Of a stretch of DNA of 64,000 nucleotides, positions 56,893 through 64,000 are shown piece after piece. The notes under the pieces are model-generated. The model did no database searches. It was given only the letters and a program-made list of their open reading frames with translations, and was not told where the DNA came from. Within the stretch, counting starts at the first letter, position 1. Each line of letters begins with the position of its first letter. This DNA is from Methylosinus sp. C49 (GTDB lineage: Bacteria; Pseudomonadota; Alphaproteobacteria; Rhizobiales; Beijerinckiaceae). The DNA lies in assembly GCF_009936375.1 (NCBI RefSeq), contig NZ_AP022332.1:1421501-1485500 (forward strand), given 5' to 3'. The position numbers and the translations under genes were made by a program.

Positions 56893-58664
56893 CGGCGATC
56901 CTCCAGCGCTTGCAGCGCCGCGCGGCGGCCGGAGCCGATCGCGCTCTCGATAGAAGGGGCGCCTTCGACATGCTGGCCCGCAAAAGCGATCGGCCCCAAA
57001 GGCGCGCAGGCGACGCGCCGCGGCGACTGCGCGCGGTCCAGTTTTCCATTCGCGTCGCGCGTCTCGCCGAAGAGGAAGCCCGGCTGCGGGCGCAACATGC
57101 TGTGCCCCCAGCGATAGAGAAACAGCGCGCTCACATCGCGATCGAAATCGAAATCCGCGCCGCGCATCAGCCGTGACAGATCGCTGCGGATCGAATCTTC
57201 GTAATCGGAAAAGGGCGTGTGCAGCAGCTTCATGCGCGCTTCGGCGAGAGCGCCCAGCGGCGCGTCGCAGCCGCCGTAGAAGGTGAGCGTCGTTTGCCGC
57301 TGGGGAGCGGCGCGCTTGTCGCTCATCCAATCGGCGACGATGTAATTGACGAAATGCCGGCCGCCCCACCAGCTCTGACTGTAGCCGAGGCCGAGCTGCG
57401 CCAAGGGCGTCGCGTGACGCAACACCACATTGGCGGTGACGAGGGGCGCCGCATGGAATTGCGTCCAGGCCGTATTGCGCGCGGCGTCGGAAAGATGCGC
57501 GACGAGATGGCGCGCGCTCTGCGCCGGCGCGGCGAGGATGATCCGCTCGCCGAAGATCCGATGAAAGCGGCCATCCTGGAAATAGACGACGCTCGCGCCC
57601 CGCGCCGTCGTCTCGATCCGTAGCGCCGTGGCGTTGGTTTCGAAACGCGGCGGCGTCTCGCTCTGCGCCAGTCGGCGCGAAATGCGGCGCGCGATTTCCG
57701 ACGTTCCGCCCGGATAGGCGAAGACCGAGCCGCGCGTCAGCTCGCTCGACAAGAATGTGATGGCGCTGTGAGCGTTCACCTGCTCGGCCGTTCCGCCGAA
57801 AGCGGTCAGCGTATAGGCGGTGAAAAAGCGCGAGACGATCGCGTCGCAGCCGAGCGCTGTTTCGAGATGCTGCGCGAGGCTGACGCTCGAGAGATCGTCG
57901 AGCGTGGGATCGCTCTCGTCGGCCGGCTCGGCGAGGCCTTTTTCGCCGAGCGCGCGGATCGCCGCGAAAGCGCGGGCGAAGTCTTCCCGCAGGCGGGCGT
58001 CATAGGGAAGATGCGCGGCGCCGCGCTCGAATGTGTCGATGTTCCAGCCGCGCGCGCCGGCGCCGAGGCCGGGCGCGAACTCGTCGAAATAGAAGCTGCT
58101 CTCCGGGCCGGGGACGCTCTGCGCCAGCCAATCGACGTCGATCGCGCGATAGAATTGCGCGAGCCAATCGGCGGAAGGCGCGGTTCCATAGGCGCCGGCG
58201 GTGGAGGCGGGGCCGGGGAGAGGCGCGGCGTCGTCACGGCCTGCATTGCCGCCGAGGACAGGCGCCGCCTCGAGGATCAGCAGGCGCGCCCGCGGGCGCT
58301 CGCGCAGCAGATGATGCGCAGCGGAAAGGCCGGACAGGCCGCCACCGATAACGATGGCGTCGAAGCTGCCGTTCGTATCCAGAATGGGAAAAGTTCCGGC
58401 GCTCTCGTCGCATCCCGGCGCGAGCGAGACGGAGCCTGCCTCGAATGTCAGGCGACCGTCGCGCATCCAATGCGAGACGGCGAAAACGGAAGGGAGATTG
58501 CCGCCGCGCAGAGCGCGCGGATCGAGGCCGATCGGCCCGTCGCAGGTCCCGCCCGCGAATGCGCGCGCCGGAGCGCTATGCGAGAGCGCGCCGCCCGCGG
58601 CGATCAGCAGGCCATTGAGAAAATCGCGTCGCGCTATGCCGTCGGGGAAGGGCGCTCGAGCCAT
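56889..58664 (-). CDS. Tat-exported FAD-dependent amine oxidase-like protein
   Basis: 591 residues. The N-terminus RRDFLNGLLIAAGGALSHSAPARAFA (12-37) is a twin-arginine signal. An FAD site follows: DAIVIGGGLSGLSAAHHLL (102-120), and the C-terminal GPIAFAGQHVEGAPSIESAIGSGRRAALQAL is the usual amine-oxidase/phytoene-desaturase FAD end. It is longer than typical because of about 70 residues before the dinucleotide fold. The substrate is unknown. It is cotranscribed with the ICMT-like membrane protein, so an isoprenoid-type or amine substrate in the periplasm is possible. Confidence 0.85.
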   Translation of the reverse strand: MARAPFPDGIARRDFLNGLLIAAGGALSHSAPARAFAGGTCDGPIGLDPRALRGGNLPSVFAVSHWMRDGRLTFEAGSVSLAPGCDESAGTFPILDTNGSFDAIVIGGGLSGLSAAHHLLRERPRARLLILEAAPVLGGNAGRDDAAPLPGPASTAGAYGTAPSADWLAQFYRAIDVDWLAQSVPGPESSFYFDEFAPGLGAGARGWNIDTFERGAAHLPYDARLREDFARAFAAIRALGEKGLAEPADESDPTLDDLSSVSLAQHLETALGCDAIVSRFFTAYTLTAFGGTAEQVNAHSAITFLSSELTRGSVFAYPGGTSEIARRISRRLAQSETPPRFETNATALRIETTARGASVVYFQDGRFHRIFGERIILAAPAQSARHLVAHLSDAARNTAWTQFHAAPLVTANVVLRHATPLAQLGLGYSQSWWGGRHFVNYIVADWMSDKRAAPQRQTTLTFYGGCDAPLGALAEARMKLLHTPFSDYEDSIRSDLSRLMRGADFDFDRDVSALFLYRWGHSMLRPQPGFLFGETRDANGKLDRAQSPRRVACAPLGPIAFAGQHVEGAPSIESAIGSGRRAALQALEDRR

Positions 58665-58695
58665 TGGTCTCGCTCCTCCCTCGCCGGCGGCGGCC

Positions 58696-58983
58696 TCAGC
58701 GGCCGCCGGGGCTGAACATCATGCGCAAGCGCCCGCGATGGCCCCGCTCGCTCCAAGCGGCGGAGCGCTTGGCGCTCTGCGGAACCTGCTCCTCCGGCGC
58801 GAAGGAGAGCGCGGAATGGGCGTTGCGCACATGCGCCGCCGGGCCGAAGGAGGCGAGACAGCGATTATAGGCGTCCGCCGCCTGAATCTGCTCGCAATCG
58901 CCGATATTGCGCGGCGCGGCGGCCGCAGCGGAGCAAAAACCGGCGAAGCAGGCAATGAAGACGAAGCGAATCATGCGAAGCAT
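58696..58983 (-). CDS. Small secreted protein of unknown function
   Basis: About 95 residues from ATG 58983, which is six bases after AGAGG; ATG 58989 overlaps the pheT stop but touches that site. Signal peptide MLRMIRFVFIACFAGFCSAAAAA (cut near 23). The mature part has two Cys (IGDCEQIQAADAYNRCL), like a small disulfide-bonded unit, then a basic Arg/Ser-rich tail. No family is recognised. It is the last gene of the pheS...pheT run. Confidence 0.65.
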   Translation of the reverse strand: MLRMIRFVFIACFAGFCSAAAAAPRNIGDCEQIQAADAYNRCLASFGPAAHVRNAHSALSFAPEEQVPQSAKRSAAWSERGHRGRLRMMFSPGGR

Positions 58984-58985
58984 CG

Positions 58986-61409
58986 TCATCCTCTGAGTTG
59001 GGCGCCCGTTTTCTTGCCCGCCTCTGTGACAATTTTGTGGGCGAGGGCCTCTAGATCGGCGTCGGTGAGCGTTTTGTCGCGGGGCTGCAGCCGCACGGCG
59101 ACGCCGACCGATTTCTTGCCCTCCGGCACGCCTTGTCCTTCGTAAATGTCGAAGACGCTGACATCGGTGATGAGCGCGCGATCGGCGGCCTGCACGGCGC
59201 GAATGAGATCGCCGGCCGGCTGGTCGCGATCCAGCAGAAAAGCGAAATCGCGCGAGACCGGTTGGAGATCGGAGAGCTCCAATTTCGCCTTGGCCTTGGT
59301 GGGCTTGGCCTTGGGCGCCGGCAGCGCGTCGAGAATGATCTCGAAAACGGCGATCGGCCCCTCGACGTCGAGCGCCTGCAGCACGCGCGGATGCAATTCG
59401 CCGAAATGGCCGATGACCGCCTTGGGCCCGAATTGCAGCGTTCCCGATCGGCCCGGATGGAGCCAGTCGGGGCCGCCGACGACGATCTGCAAGCCGCCCG
59501 TGGCGACGCCCAGCGTCTGCAGCAGCGCGAGCGCGTCGGCCTTCGCGTCGAAGACGCCGACCGCGCGCTCCTTGCCCGACCAATGGCGGCCGGCGCCGGA
59601 GGGCAGAGCCAAGCCGCGGCGCAGGCCCGTGGCGGCGATCTTCTGGCCTTTCTCGTCGTCGCCGAGGAAGATTTGCCCCACCTCGAACAGCGCGACATCG
59701 GGAAAGCCGCGCGCGGCGTTGCGGCCGGCGGCGGTCACGAGGCCGGGCAGCAGGCTCGGCCGCATGTCCGAGAGTTCCGCCGCGATTGGATTGGCGAGGG
59801 CGAGGCGATTGTCGCCGCCGCCACCGAAAGCCTGCGCCTGCTCCTTGGAGACGAAGGACCAGGTGACGGCCTCGACCAGCCCGCGCGCCGCCAGCGCGCG
59901 CCGCGCCGCGCGCGTGCGCTTTTGCAGTAGAGTGAGAACTGGCTCGGTTACGCCGGCGTTGCGCGGCAGCGGCGCGGCGGCGATGGTGTCGAAGCCGGCG
60001 ATGCGGGCGATCTCCTCGACGAGATCGGCCTTGCCTTCAATGTCCGGGCGCCAGCTGGGGACGCCCACCAGCGCCTCCTCGCCCGCCGCTTCGACCGTGA
60101 AGCCGAGGTGCGTGAGAATGGCGGTCGACTCGTCTTTGGAGACGTCGAGGCCGGTGAGGCGCTTCGTCTCGCTCCAGGGGAAGCGCAGCCGGCGCGTCGG
60201 CGTTTCCGCCGAGCCGCAGATGGCGACCTCCGAAGCCTCGCCGCCGCAGAATTCCAGCACCAATTTCGTCGCCAGCTCGAGGCCGGGCAGAGCGAAGGCC
60301 GGATCGACGCCGCGCTCGAAACGATAGCGCGCGTCGGTGGAGATGCCGAGCTTGCGGCCGGTGTGGGCGATATTGGCCGGATCCCACAGCGCGGTCTCGA
60401 TCAGCACGTCCGTCGTGTCGTCGGAGCAGCCGGAATGCTCGCCGCCCATGACGCCGGCGAGAGATTCGGGACCTTTGTCGTCGGCGATCACGACCATGTC
60501 GGAATCGAGCTTATAGCTCTTGCCGTCGAGCGCGAGCAACTCCTCGCCGGCGCGGGCGCGTCGCACCGTAAGATCGCCGGCCACTTTCTTCGCGTCGAAG
60601 ACATGCAGCGGACGCGCGCGGTCGAAGGTCAGATAATTCGTGATGTCGACGAGCGCATTGATCGGGCGCTGGCCAATGGCGCGCAGGCGATCCTGCAGCC
60701 AGGCCGGGCTCGGCCCATTCTTGACGCCGCGCACCAGACGCAGCGCGAAGAGCGGCGCGAGATGCTTGTCGTCCTCAGTGAAATCGAGCGCGACGCGCTG
60801 CGGCATGGCGAAGCCGCCTTTGATGGTCTCGACCGCCGGCGTCTTCAGCGTTCCGAGGCCCGCCGCGGCGAGATCGCGCGCAATGCCGTAAATGCCGGCG
60901 GCGTCGGAGCGGTTCGGCGTCAGATTGATCTCGATGACTGGATCGTCGAGCCCGGCCCACTTCGCGTAAACGGCGCCGATGGGGGCGTCCTCCGGCAGCT
61001 CGATAATGCCGTCATGCTCGTCGGAGAGCTCCAGCTCGGCGGCCGAGCACAACATTCCGAGCGATTCGACGCCGCGAATGACGCCCTTGCCGAGCGTGAT
61101 CTTCTTGGCCGGAATATAGGTTCCGGGCGCCGAGAAGACGGTCTTCAATCCCGTGCGCGCATTGGGCGCGCCGCAGACCACCTGCACGGGCGCGCCTTCG
61201 CCCGTATCGACCATGCAGACGCGCAGGCGGTCGGCGTTGGGATGCGGCTTGGCGTCGATCACATGCGCGATGCGGAAATCCTTCAGCTGCGCGGCGGGAT
61301 CGTGCAAATGCTCGACCTCGAGGCCGATGCGCGTCAGAGTTTCGACGACCTCCTCGAGCGAGGCGCTCGTCTCGAGATGGTCTTTCAGCCAGGAGAGTGT
61401 GAGTTTCAT
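58986..61409 (-). CDS. pheT: Phenylalanine--tRNA ligase subunit beta
   Basis: 807 residues, the full bacterial form. Order: N-terminal [32 protein letters not shown], tRNA-binding OB domain (about 40-150, with [15 protein letters not shown]), B3/B4 editing domain ([22 protein letters not shown] near 330-350), B5, and a C-terminal ferredoxin-fold anticodon domain ([32 protein letters not shown]). It pairs with PheS to charge tRNA-Phe and proofreads Tyr. Unusually, two extra genes separate it from pheS. Confidence 0.96.
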   Translation of the reverse strand: MKLTLSWLKDHLETSASLEEVVETLTRIGLEVEHLHDPAAQLKDFRIAHVIDAKPHPNADRLRVCMVDTGEGAPVQVVCGAPNARTGLKTVFSAPGTYIPAKKITLGKGVIRGVESLGMLCSAAELELSDEHDGIIELPEDAPIGAVYAKWAGLDDPVIEINLTPNRSDAAGIYGIARDLAAAGLGTLKTPAVETIKGGFAMPQRVALDFTEDDKHLAPLFALRLVRGVKNGPSPAWLQDRLRAIGQRPINALVDITNYLTFDRARPLHVFDAKKVAGDLTVRRARAGEELLALDGKSYKLDSDMVVIADDKGPESLAGVMGGEHSGCSDDTTDVLIETALWDPANIAHTGRKLGISTDARYRFERGVDPAFALPGLELATKLVLEFCGGEASEVAICGSAETPTRRLRFPWSETKRLTGLDVSKDESTAILTHLGFTVEAAGEEALVGVPSWRPDIEGKADLVEEIARIAGFDTIAAAPLPRNAGVTEPVLTLLQKRTRAARRALAARGLVEAVTWSFVSKEQAQAFGGGGDNRLALANPIAAELSDMRPSLLPGLVTAAGRNAARGFPDVALFEVGQIFLGDDEKGQKIAATGLRRGLALPSGAGRHWSGKERAVGVFDAKADALALLQTLGVATGGLQIVVGGPDWLHPGRSGTLQFGPKAVIGHFGELHPRVLQALDVEGPIAVFEIILDALPAPKAKPTKAKAKLELSDLQPVSRDFAFLLDRDQPAGDLIRAVQAADRALITDVSVFDIYEGQGVPEGKKSVGVAVRLQPRDKTLTDADLEALAHKIVTEAGKKTGAQLRG

Positions 61410-61425
61410 TCTTTTCGTTCTCGAG

Positions 61426-61884
61426 TCAGCGCGTTTTCGTCAAGAGCTGCACGGCGAGCGCGAGCTTTGTGTCGGTCGGCAATCCATCGATCGACGCAAT
61501 TGCGCTACGTGCGTCCTGAATCAGATCCTTCACTTCCTGACGGGAATATCTGAACGGTTCGGGAATGTAATCCGCTTCGATCCGCTTATCGTACAGGGTG
61601 AGAAAGGCGAAAGCGATCGCTTCGAGCTGCGCCGCGAACACGGATGACTTGCGGGCCTCTCTGAACAATTTGCGCGCCGCATTGTGATCCAGCGAGCGAT
61701 AGATCGGCGTATAGACATCCCAGGGCTTCGAGGCGCCGATGAGCTGATCGGCGCAAAGCTTCGCCAGCGCGTGAAACACGGCGTAATAGGCCGTCGCGAC
61801 GGCTCGCCGCAGCGAGGTTTGCTTTGGACGACCAGCCTCGCGACCGGCGAGCTCATCGGCGAGGCCCAGGAGATCGTCGATCAC
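61426..61884 (-). CDS. HEPN-domain protein inserted in the phe operon
   Basis: 152 residues, all alpha-helical. [18 protein letters not shown] (26-43) is the signature helix of HEPN proteins, and KRIEADY (100-106) is the matching late motif. A short RxxxH (Arg63-His67, RSLDH) is seen where ribonuclease HEPN toxins carry Rx4-6H, so catalysis is uncertain. It overlaps its 107-residue partner gene by four bases (ATGA) and ends 16 bases before pheT. HEPN proteins often act in toxin-antitoxin or antiphage systems, or as nucleotide-binding partners. Function here is unknown. Confidence 0.8.
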   Translation of the reverse strand: MIDDLLGLADELAGREAGRPKQTSLRRAVATAYYAVFHALAKLCADQLIGASKPWDVYTPIYRSLDHNAARKLFREARKSSVFAAQLEAIAFAFLTLYDKRIEADYIPEPFRYSRQEVKDLIQDARSAIASIDGLPTDTKLALAVQLLTKTR

Positions 61885-62204
61885 GAATGACTCCGCTCGG
61901 CGCGTGGCGGGCTTTCGCGCGAAACCTCGTCCTCGGGCAGTTCTTCTCCGAGCCGCCTCATGCGGAAGTAAGGAAACCTTTCTTCCCCTTCGGCGAGAAG
62001 CGCGCGGCCGAGCGCGGCATGCGCCTCGAAGAAGGTCGTCGGCTCGAGTGGCGGAGCGCCTACGCCGAGAACCGCGTCCACATAAACCGCGGGCTCGTCG
62101 CTATGATCGAATCCAGAGCGCACTTCGGCCCGCTGATAGCCGAACTTGCCGAGTTCCCTCCGCAACACGCGATCCGCGACGATCTGAATGTCCGCATTGT
62201 TCAT
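61881..62204 (-). CDS. Small partner protein of the HEPN gene
   Basis: 107 residues. The N-terminus DIQIVADRVLRRELGKFGYQRAEVRSG is helical, then a beta-rich middle (PAVYVDAVLGVG) and a helical stretch ending in GEERFPYFRMRR, with a disordered acidic/basic tail. It lacks the GSxxxG nucleotidyltransferase motif seen in MNT antitoxins, so it is not that class. It lies 22 bases after pheS and overlaps the HEPN gene, making a two-gene unit. An antitoxin or regulator role is only a guess. Confidence 0.65.
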   Translation of the reverse strand: MNNADIQIVADRVLRRELGKFGYQRAEVRSGFDHSDEPAVYVDAVLGVGAPPLEPTTFFEAHAALGRALLAEGEERFPYFRMRRLGEELPEDEVSRESPPRAERSHS

Positions 62205-62226
62205 GGCGTCACCCCGCGAAAAGGAA

Positions 62227-63309
62227 TCACCCGCTCAACCCGCCCGCCAGCGTCGGGAAATCCAGCGGCCGGAATCCATAATGCGTCAGCCAGCGCGCAT
62301 CGGCCTCGAAGAAGGCGCGCAGATCCGACATGCCGTATTTCAGCATGGCGAGACGATCTATGCCGACGCCGAAGGCGAAGCCCTGATATTTGTCCGGGTC
62401 GAGCCCGCAATTGCGCAGCACATTGGGATGCACCATGCCGCAGCCCAATATCTCCATCCAATCCTCGCCCTCGCCGAAGCGAATGTCGCCGTCCTTGCGG
62501 CGGCATTGCACATCCACTTCCGCGGAGGGCTCGGTGAAGGGGAAGAAGGAGGGGCGAAAGCGCATCTTCACGGACTTCACCTCGAAGAAGGCCTTCAGAA
62601 ACTCCTCCAGCACCCATTTCAAATGGCCCATATGGGTCGTCTCGTCGATGACGAGCCCCTCGACCTGATGGAACATGGGCGTATGCGTCTGGTCGCTGTC
62701 GCAGCGATAGGTGCGGCCGGGGCAGATCACGCGGATCGGCGGCGCCTTGCTCAGCATGGTGCGCACCTGCACCGGGCTCGTATGCGTGCGCAGCAGCTTG
62801 CGCTTGCCATCGGCGCCCGGCGGAAAGAAGAAAGTGTCGTGCATTTCCCGCGCGGGATGCCCCTCGGGGAAGTTCAGCTTGGTGAAATTATAATCGTCGC
62901 TCTCTATGTCCGGCCCTTCGGCGACGGAAAAGCCCATATCGGCGAAGATCGCCGTCAACTCGTCCATCACCTGCGAGATCGGATGAATACGGCCGAGCTC
63001 CTGGCCGCTCTCCTGCACCGGCAGCGTCACATCGACAGTCTCGGCGGAAAGGCGCTTCTCCAGCGCTTGCGTCTGCAGCACGTCGCGACGCGCGGCGAGC
63101 GCCTCTTGCGCCTTGTCCTTCAGCGCATTGATCTTGGCGCCTTCGGTCTTGCGGTCCTCGGGCGACATTTTGCCGAGCGTCGCCAGCAACGCCGAAATGC
63201 TTCCCTTCTTGCCCAGCGCGCCGACGCGCACGGCCTCGAGCGCGGCCTCATCGGCCGCCGCCGCGATCGCCGCCAGAGTCTCGGTCTCCAGTTCCGCTAT
63301 ATCCGTCAT
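62227..63309 (-). CDS. pheS: Phenylalanine--tRNA ligase subunit alpha
   Basis: 360 residues. N-terminal coiled-coil ([32 protein letters not shown]) and class II catalytic core with [42 protein letters not shown] (motif 2 region), [11 protein letters not shown] and [18 protein letters not shown] (motif 3). It forms the alpha2-beta2 enzyme with PheT. It is the first gene of the run pheS, 107-residue gene, HEPN gene, pheT, small secreted protein. Confidence 0.96.
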   Translation of the reverse strand: MTDIAELETETLAAIAAAADEAALEAVRVGALGKKGSISALLATLGKMSPEDRKTEGAKINALKDKAQEALAARRDVLQTQALEKRLSAETVDVTLPVQESGQELGRIHPISQVMDELTAIFADMGFSVAEGPDIESDDYNFTKLNFPEGHPAREMHDTFFFPPGADGKRKLLRTHTSPVQVRTMLSKAPPIRVICPGRTYRCDSDQTHTPMFHQVEGLVIDETTHMGHLKWVLEEFLKAFFEVKSVKMRFRPSFFPFTEPSAEVDVQCRRKDGDIRFGEGEDWMEILGCGMVHPNVLRNCGLDPDKYQGFAFGVGIDRLAMLKYGMSDLRAFFEADARWLTHYGFRPLDFPTLAGGLSG

Positions 63310-63436
63310 CGTCCCGCCACGGCTTTTGATTTTCTGGGGCGGGTTGTGCCACGCGCGGCAGGCGATGTCGAGAACGCGGGCGGTTCAGAAGATGTGGGGG
63401 CCGGGCCGCCGCGCCCGGCGTTCGCGCGGGGCGCCG

Positions 63437-64000
63437 CTAGATCTTCCAGCGTAGGGCCATGCCGGCCTGCCAATTTTTGGAGAGCTGCGGCCCCTCGAGG
63501 CTCTGATAGACGGGAATGCCCGCCTCCAGCGCGATGGTGAGCGCCTCCTGGCCGATGAGGCCGCCGCCGATCGTTGCGCCGCCCCACAGCTCCACGCGCT
63601 GGCCGCCATAGAAATTGGGATTGGCCGCCTGCGCCTTGCCGCGGATCATCGGATCGAGGCCGCGAATCTCGCCCTGCGTCGTGGCGTTGACGCGGAAGGT
63701 GGTGGTCAGGCCCTTTATCCAGCTATAGCCGGCCCAGCCGTTGAGCTCGTGCAGATCGCCATAGAGATAGCCTTCCGGGTTGGCGGCCAGCGGAAAGCGG
63801 CCGCGGTAGGACAGACCCCAGGACCATTTGTCGATGTGGCCGGCGTAGACGATTCCAGGCATGACGTCGAAAGTGCCGGCGCCCGGCTGCAATGCATAGA
63901 AGGCGCGGCTCGTCGCATAGCTGCCGTCCGGCAGCAGCAGGCGGAATGTGTTGTGGGTGCTTCCGGTGGGGAAGCTCATGCCCAGATTGAGCTGAATTCG
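63437..64000 (-). CDS. Outer-membrane transporter-like protein (partial)
   Basis: The 3' part of a gene whose start lies beyond the window; the frame is open to base 64000, and Met at 63979 (LNLGMSFPTGST) is internal. Repeated amphipathic strands (WSWGLSYRGRFPLA, LNGWAGYSWIKGLTTTFRVN, RVELWGGATIGGG, and terminal NWQAGMALRWKI) are those of a beta-barrel. LGxSxPTGS is typical of the MetA-pathway phenol-degradation transporter family (PF13557). The substrate cannot be named. pheS is 127 bases downstream on the same strand. Confidence 0.7.
   Translation of the reverse strand, partial: RIQLNLGMSFPTGSTHNTFRLLLPDGSYATSRAFYALQPGAGTFDVMPGIVYAGHIDKWSWGLSYRGRFPLAANPEGYLYGDLHELNGWAGYSWIKGLTTTFRVNATTQGEIRGLDPMIRGKAQAANPNFYGGQRVELWGGATIGGGLIGQEALTIALEAGIPVYQSLEGPQLSKNWQAGMALRWKI

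Noticed and set aside
61426-62204. HEPN/MNT toxin-antitoxin pair
   Set aside because: The partner lacks the nucleotidyltransferase GSxxxG motif and the HEPN protein lacks a clear Rx4-6H, so the known HEPN/MNT class is not supported; only a HEPN pair of unknown type is claimed.

Overview
The window is 64 kb of dense, GC-rich chromosome from an alphaproteobacterium, most likely of the order Hyphomicrobiales (Rhizobiales). The evidence is the oxygen-dependent cob gene set behind a cobalamin riboswitch with CbtAB, an ExoR-like Sel1-repeat protein, a Rhodobacter-type gene-transfer-agent (GTA) tail module, and palindromic repeats of the kind common in this order. A methylotroph such as Methylosinus or Methylocystis is a guess; no methane-oxidation gene is present to prove it.

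Layout. 1-9444 (+): the downstream half of a GTA or prophage structural cluster. It holds the end of a gp10-like gene, a tail assembly chaperone, a short tape measure, the distal tail, hub, NlpC/P60 and TIM-barrel megatron proteins, then a DUF2793 fibre-like protein, a DUF4376-like protein, an M15 peptidase and a holin-like peptide. 9.5-12.5 kb: a PepSY protein, an OmpR-type regulator, its histidine kinase, and a surface lipoprotein. 12582-12667 (-): tRNA-Leu(UAA). 12.8-17.8 kb: an unknown polytopic membrane protein, gpt, a CinA-like molybdopterin-binding protein, map and radC.

17.8-31.3 kb: the cobalamin cluster. cobO lies on the minus strand. A B12 riboswitch precedes cbtB-cbtA-cobW-cobN-cobG-cobH-cobI-cobJ-cobL-cobE-cobM-cobB on the plus strand, mostly joined by 4-base stop/start overlaps. 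cobA, cobF, cobK, cobS and cobT are not here. Two genes carry palindromic repeats read in frame (cobN, cobE), and cobB appears to start at CTG.

31.6-46.7 kb: an L,D-transpeptidase lipoprotein, accA, an SbmA/BacA-like ABC transporter with rlmE, a DHA2 efflux pump, a tiny secreted polyhistidine protein, mntH, exoR, a 60-residue membrane peptide, serA, serC and an outer-membrane barrel. 46.9-51 kb: an unknown membrane protein and the coupled operon gmd-rmd-glycosyltransferase (GDP-D-rhamnose synthesis and probably its transfer).

51.2-64 kb: proA, nadD, a small membrane protein overlapping the end of nadD, rimO, fabH, a Tat-exported FAD oxidoreductase coupled to an isoprenylcysteine-methyltransferase-like membrane protein, and pheS / two-gene HEPN module / pheT / small secreted protein in one operon. 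The last gene is an outer-membrane protein cut by the window edge.

The most unusual items are the HEPN pair placed between pheS and pheT, palindromic elements domesticated inside cobN and cobE, the CTG start of cobB, the His20 secreted peptide near mntH, and a three-copy direct repeat between rimO and fabH.
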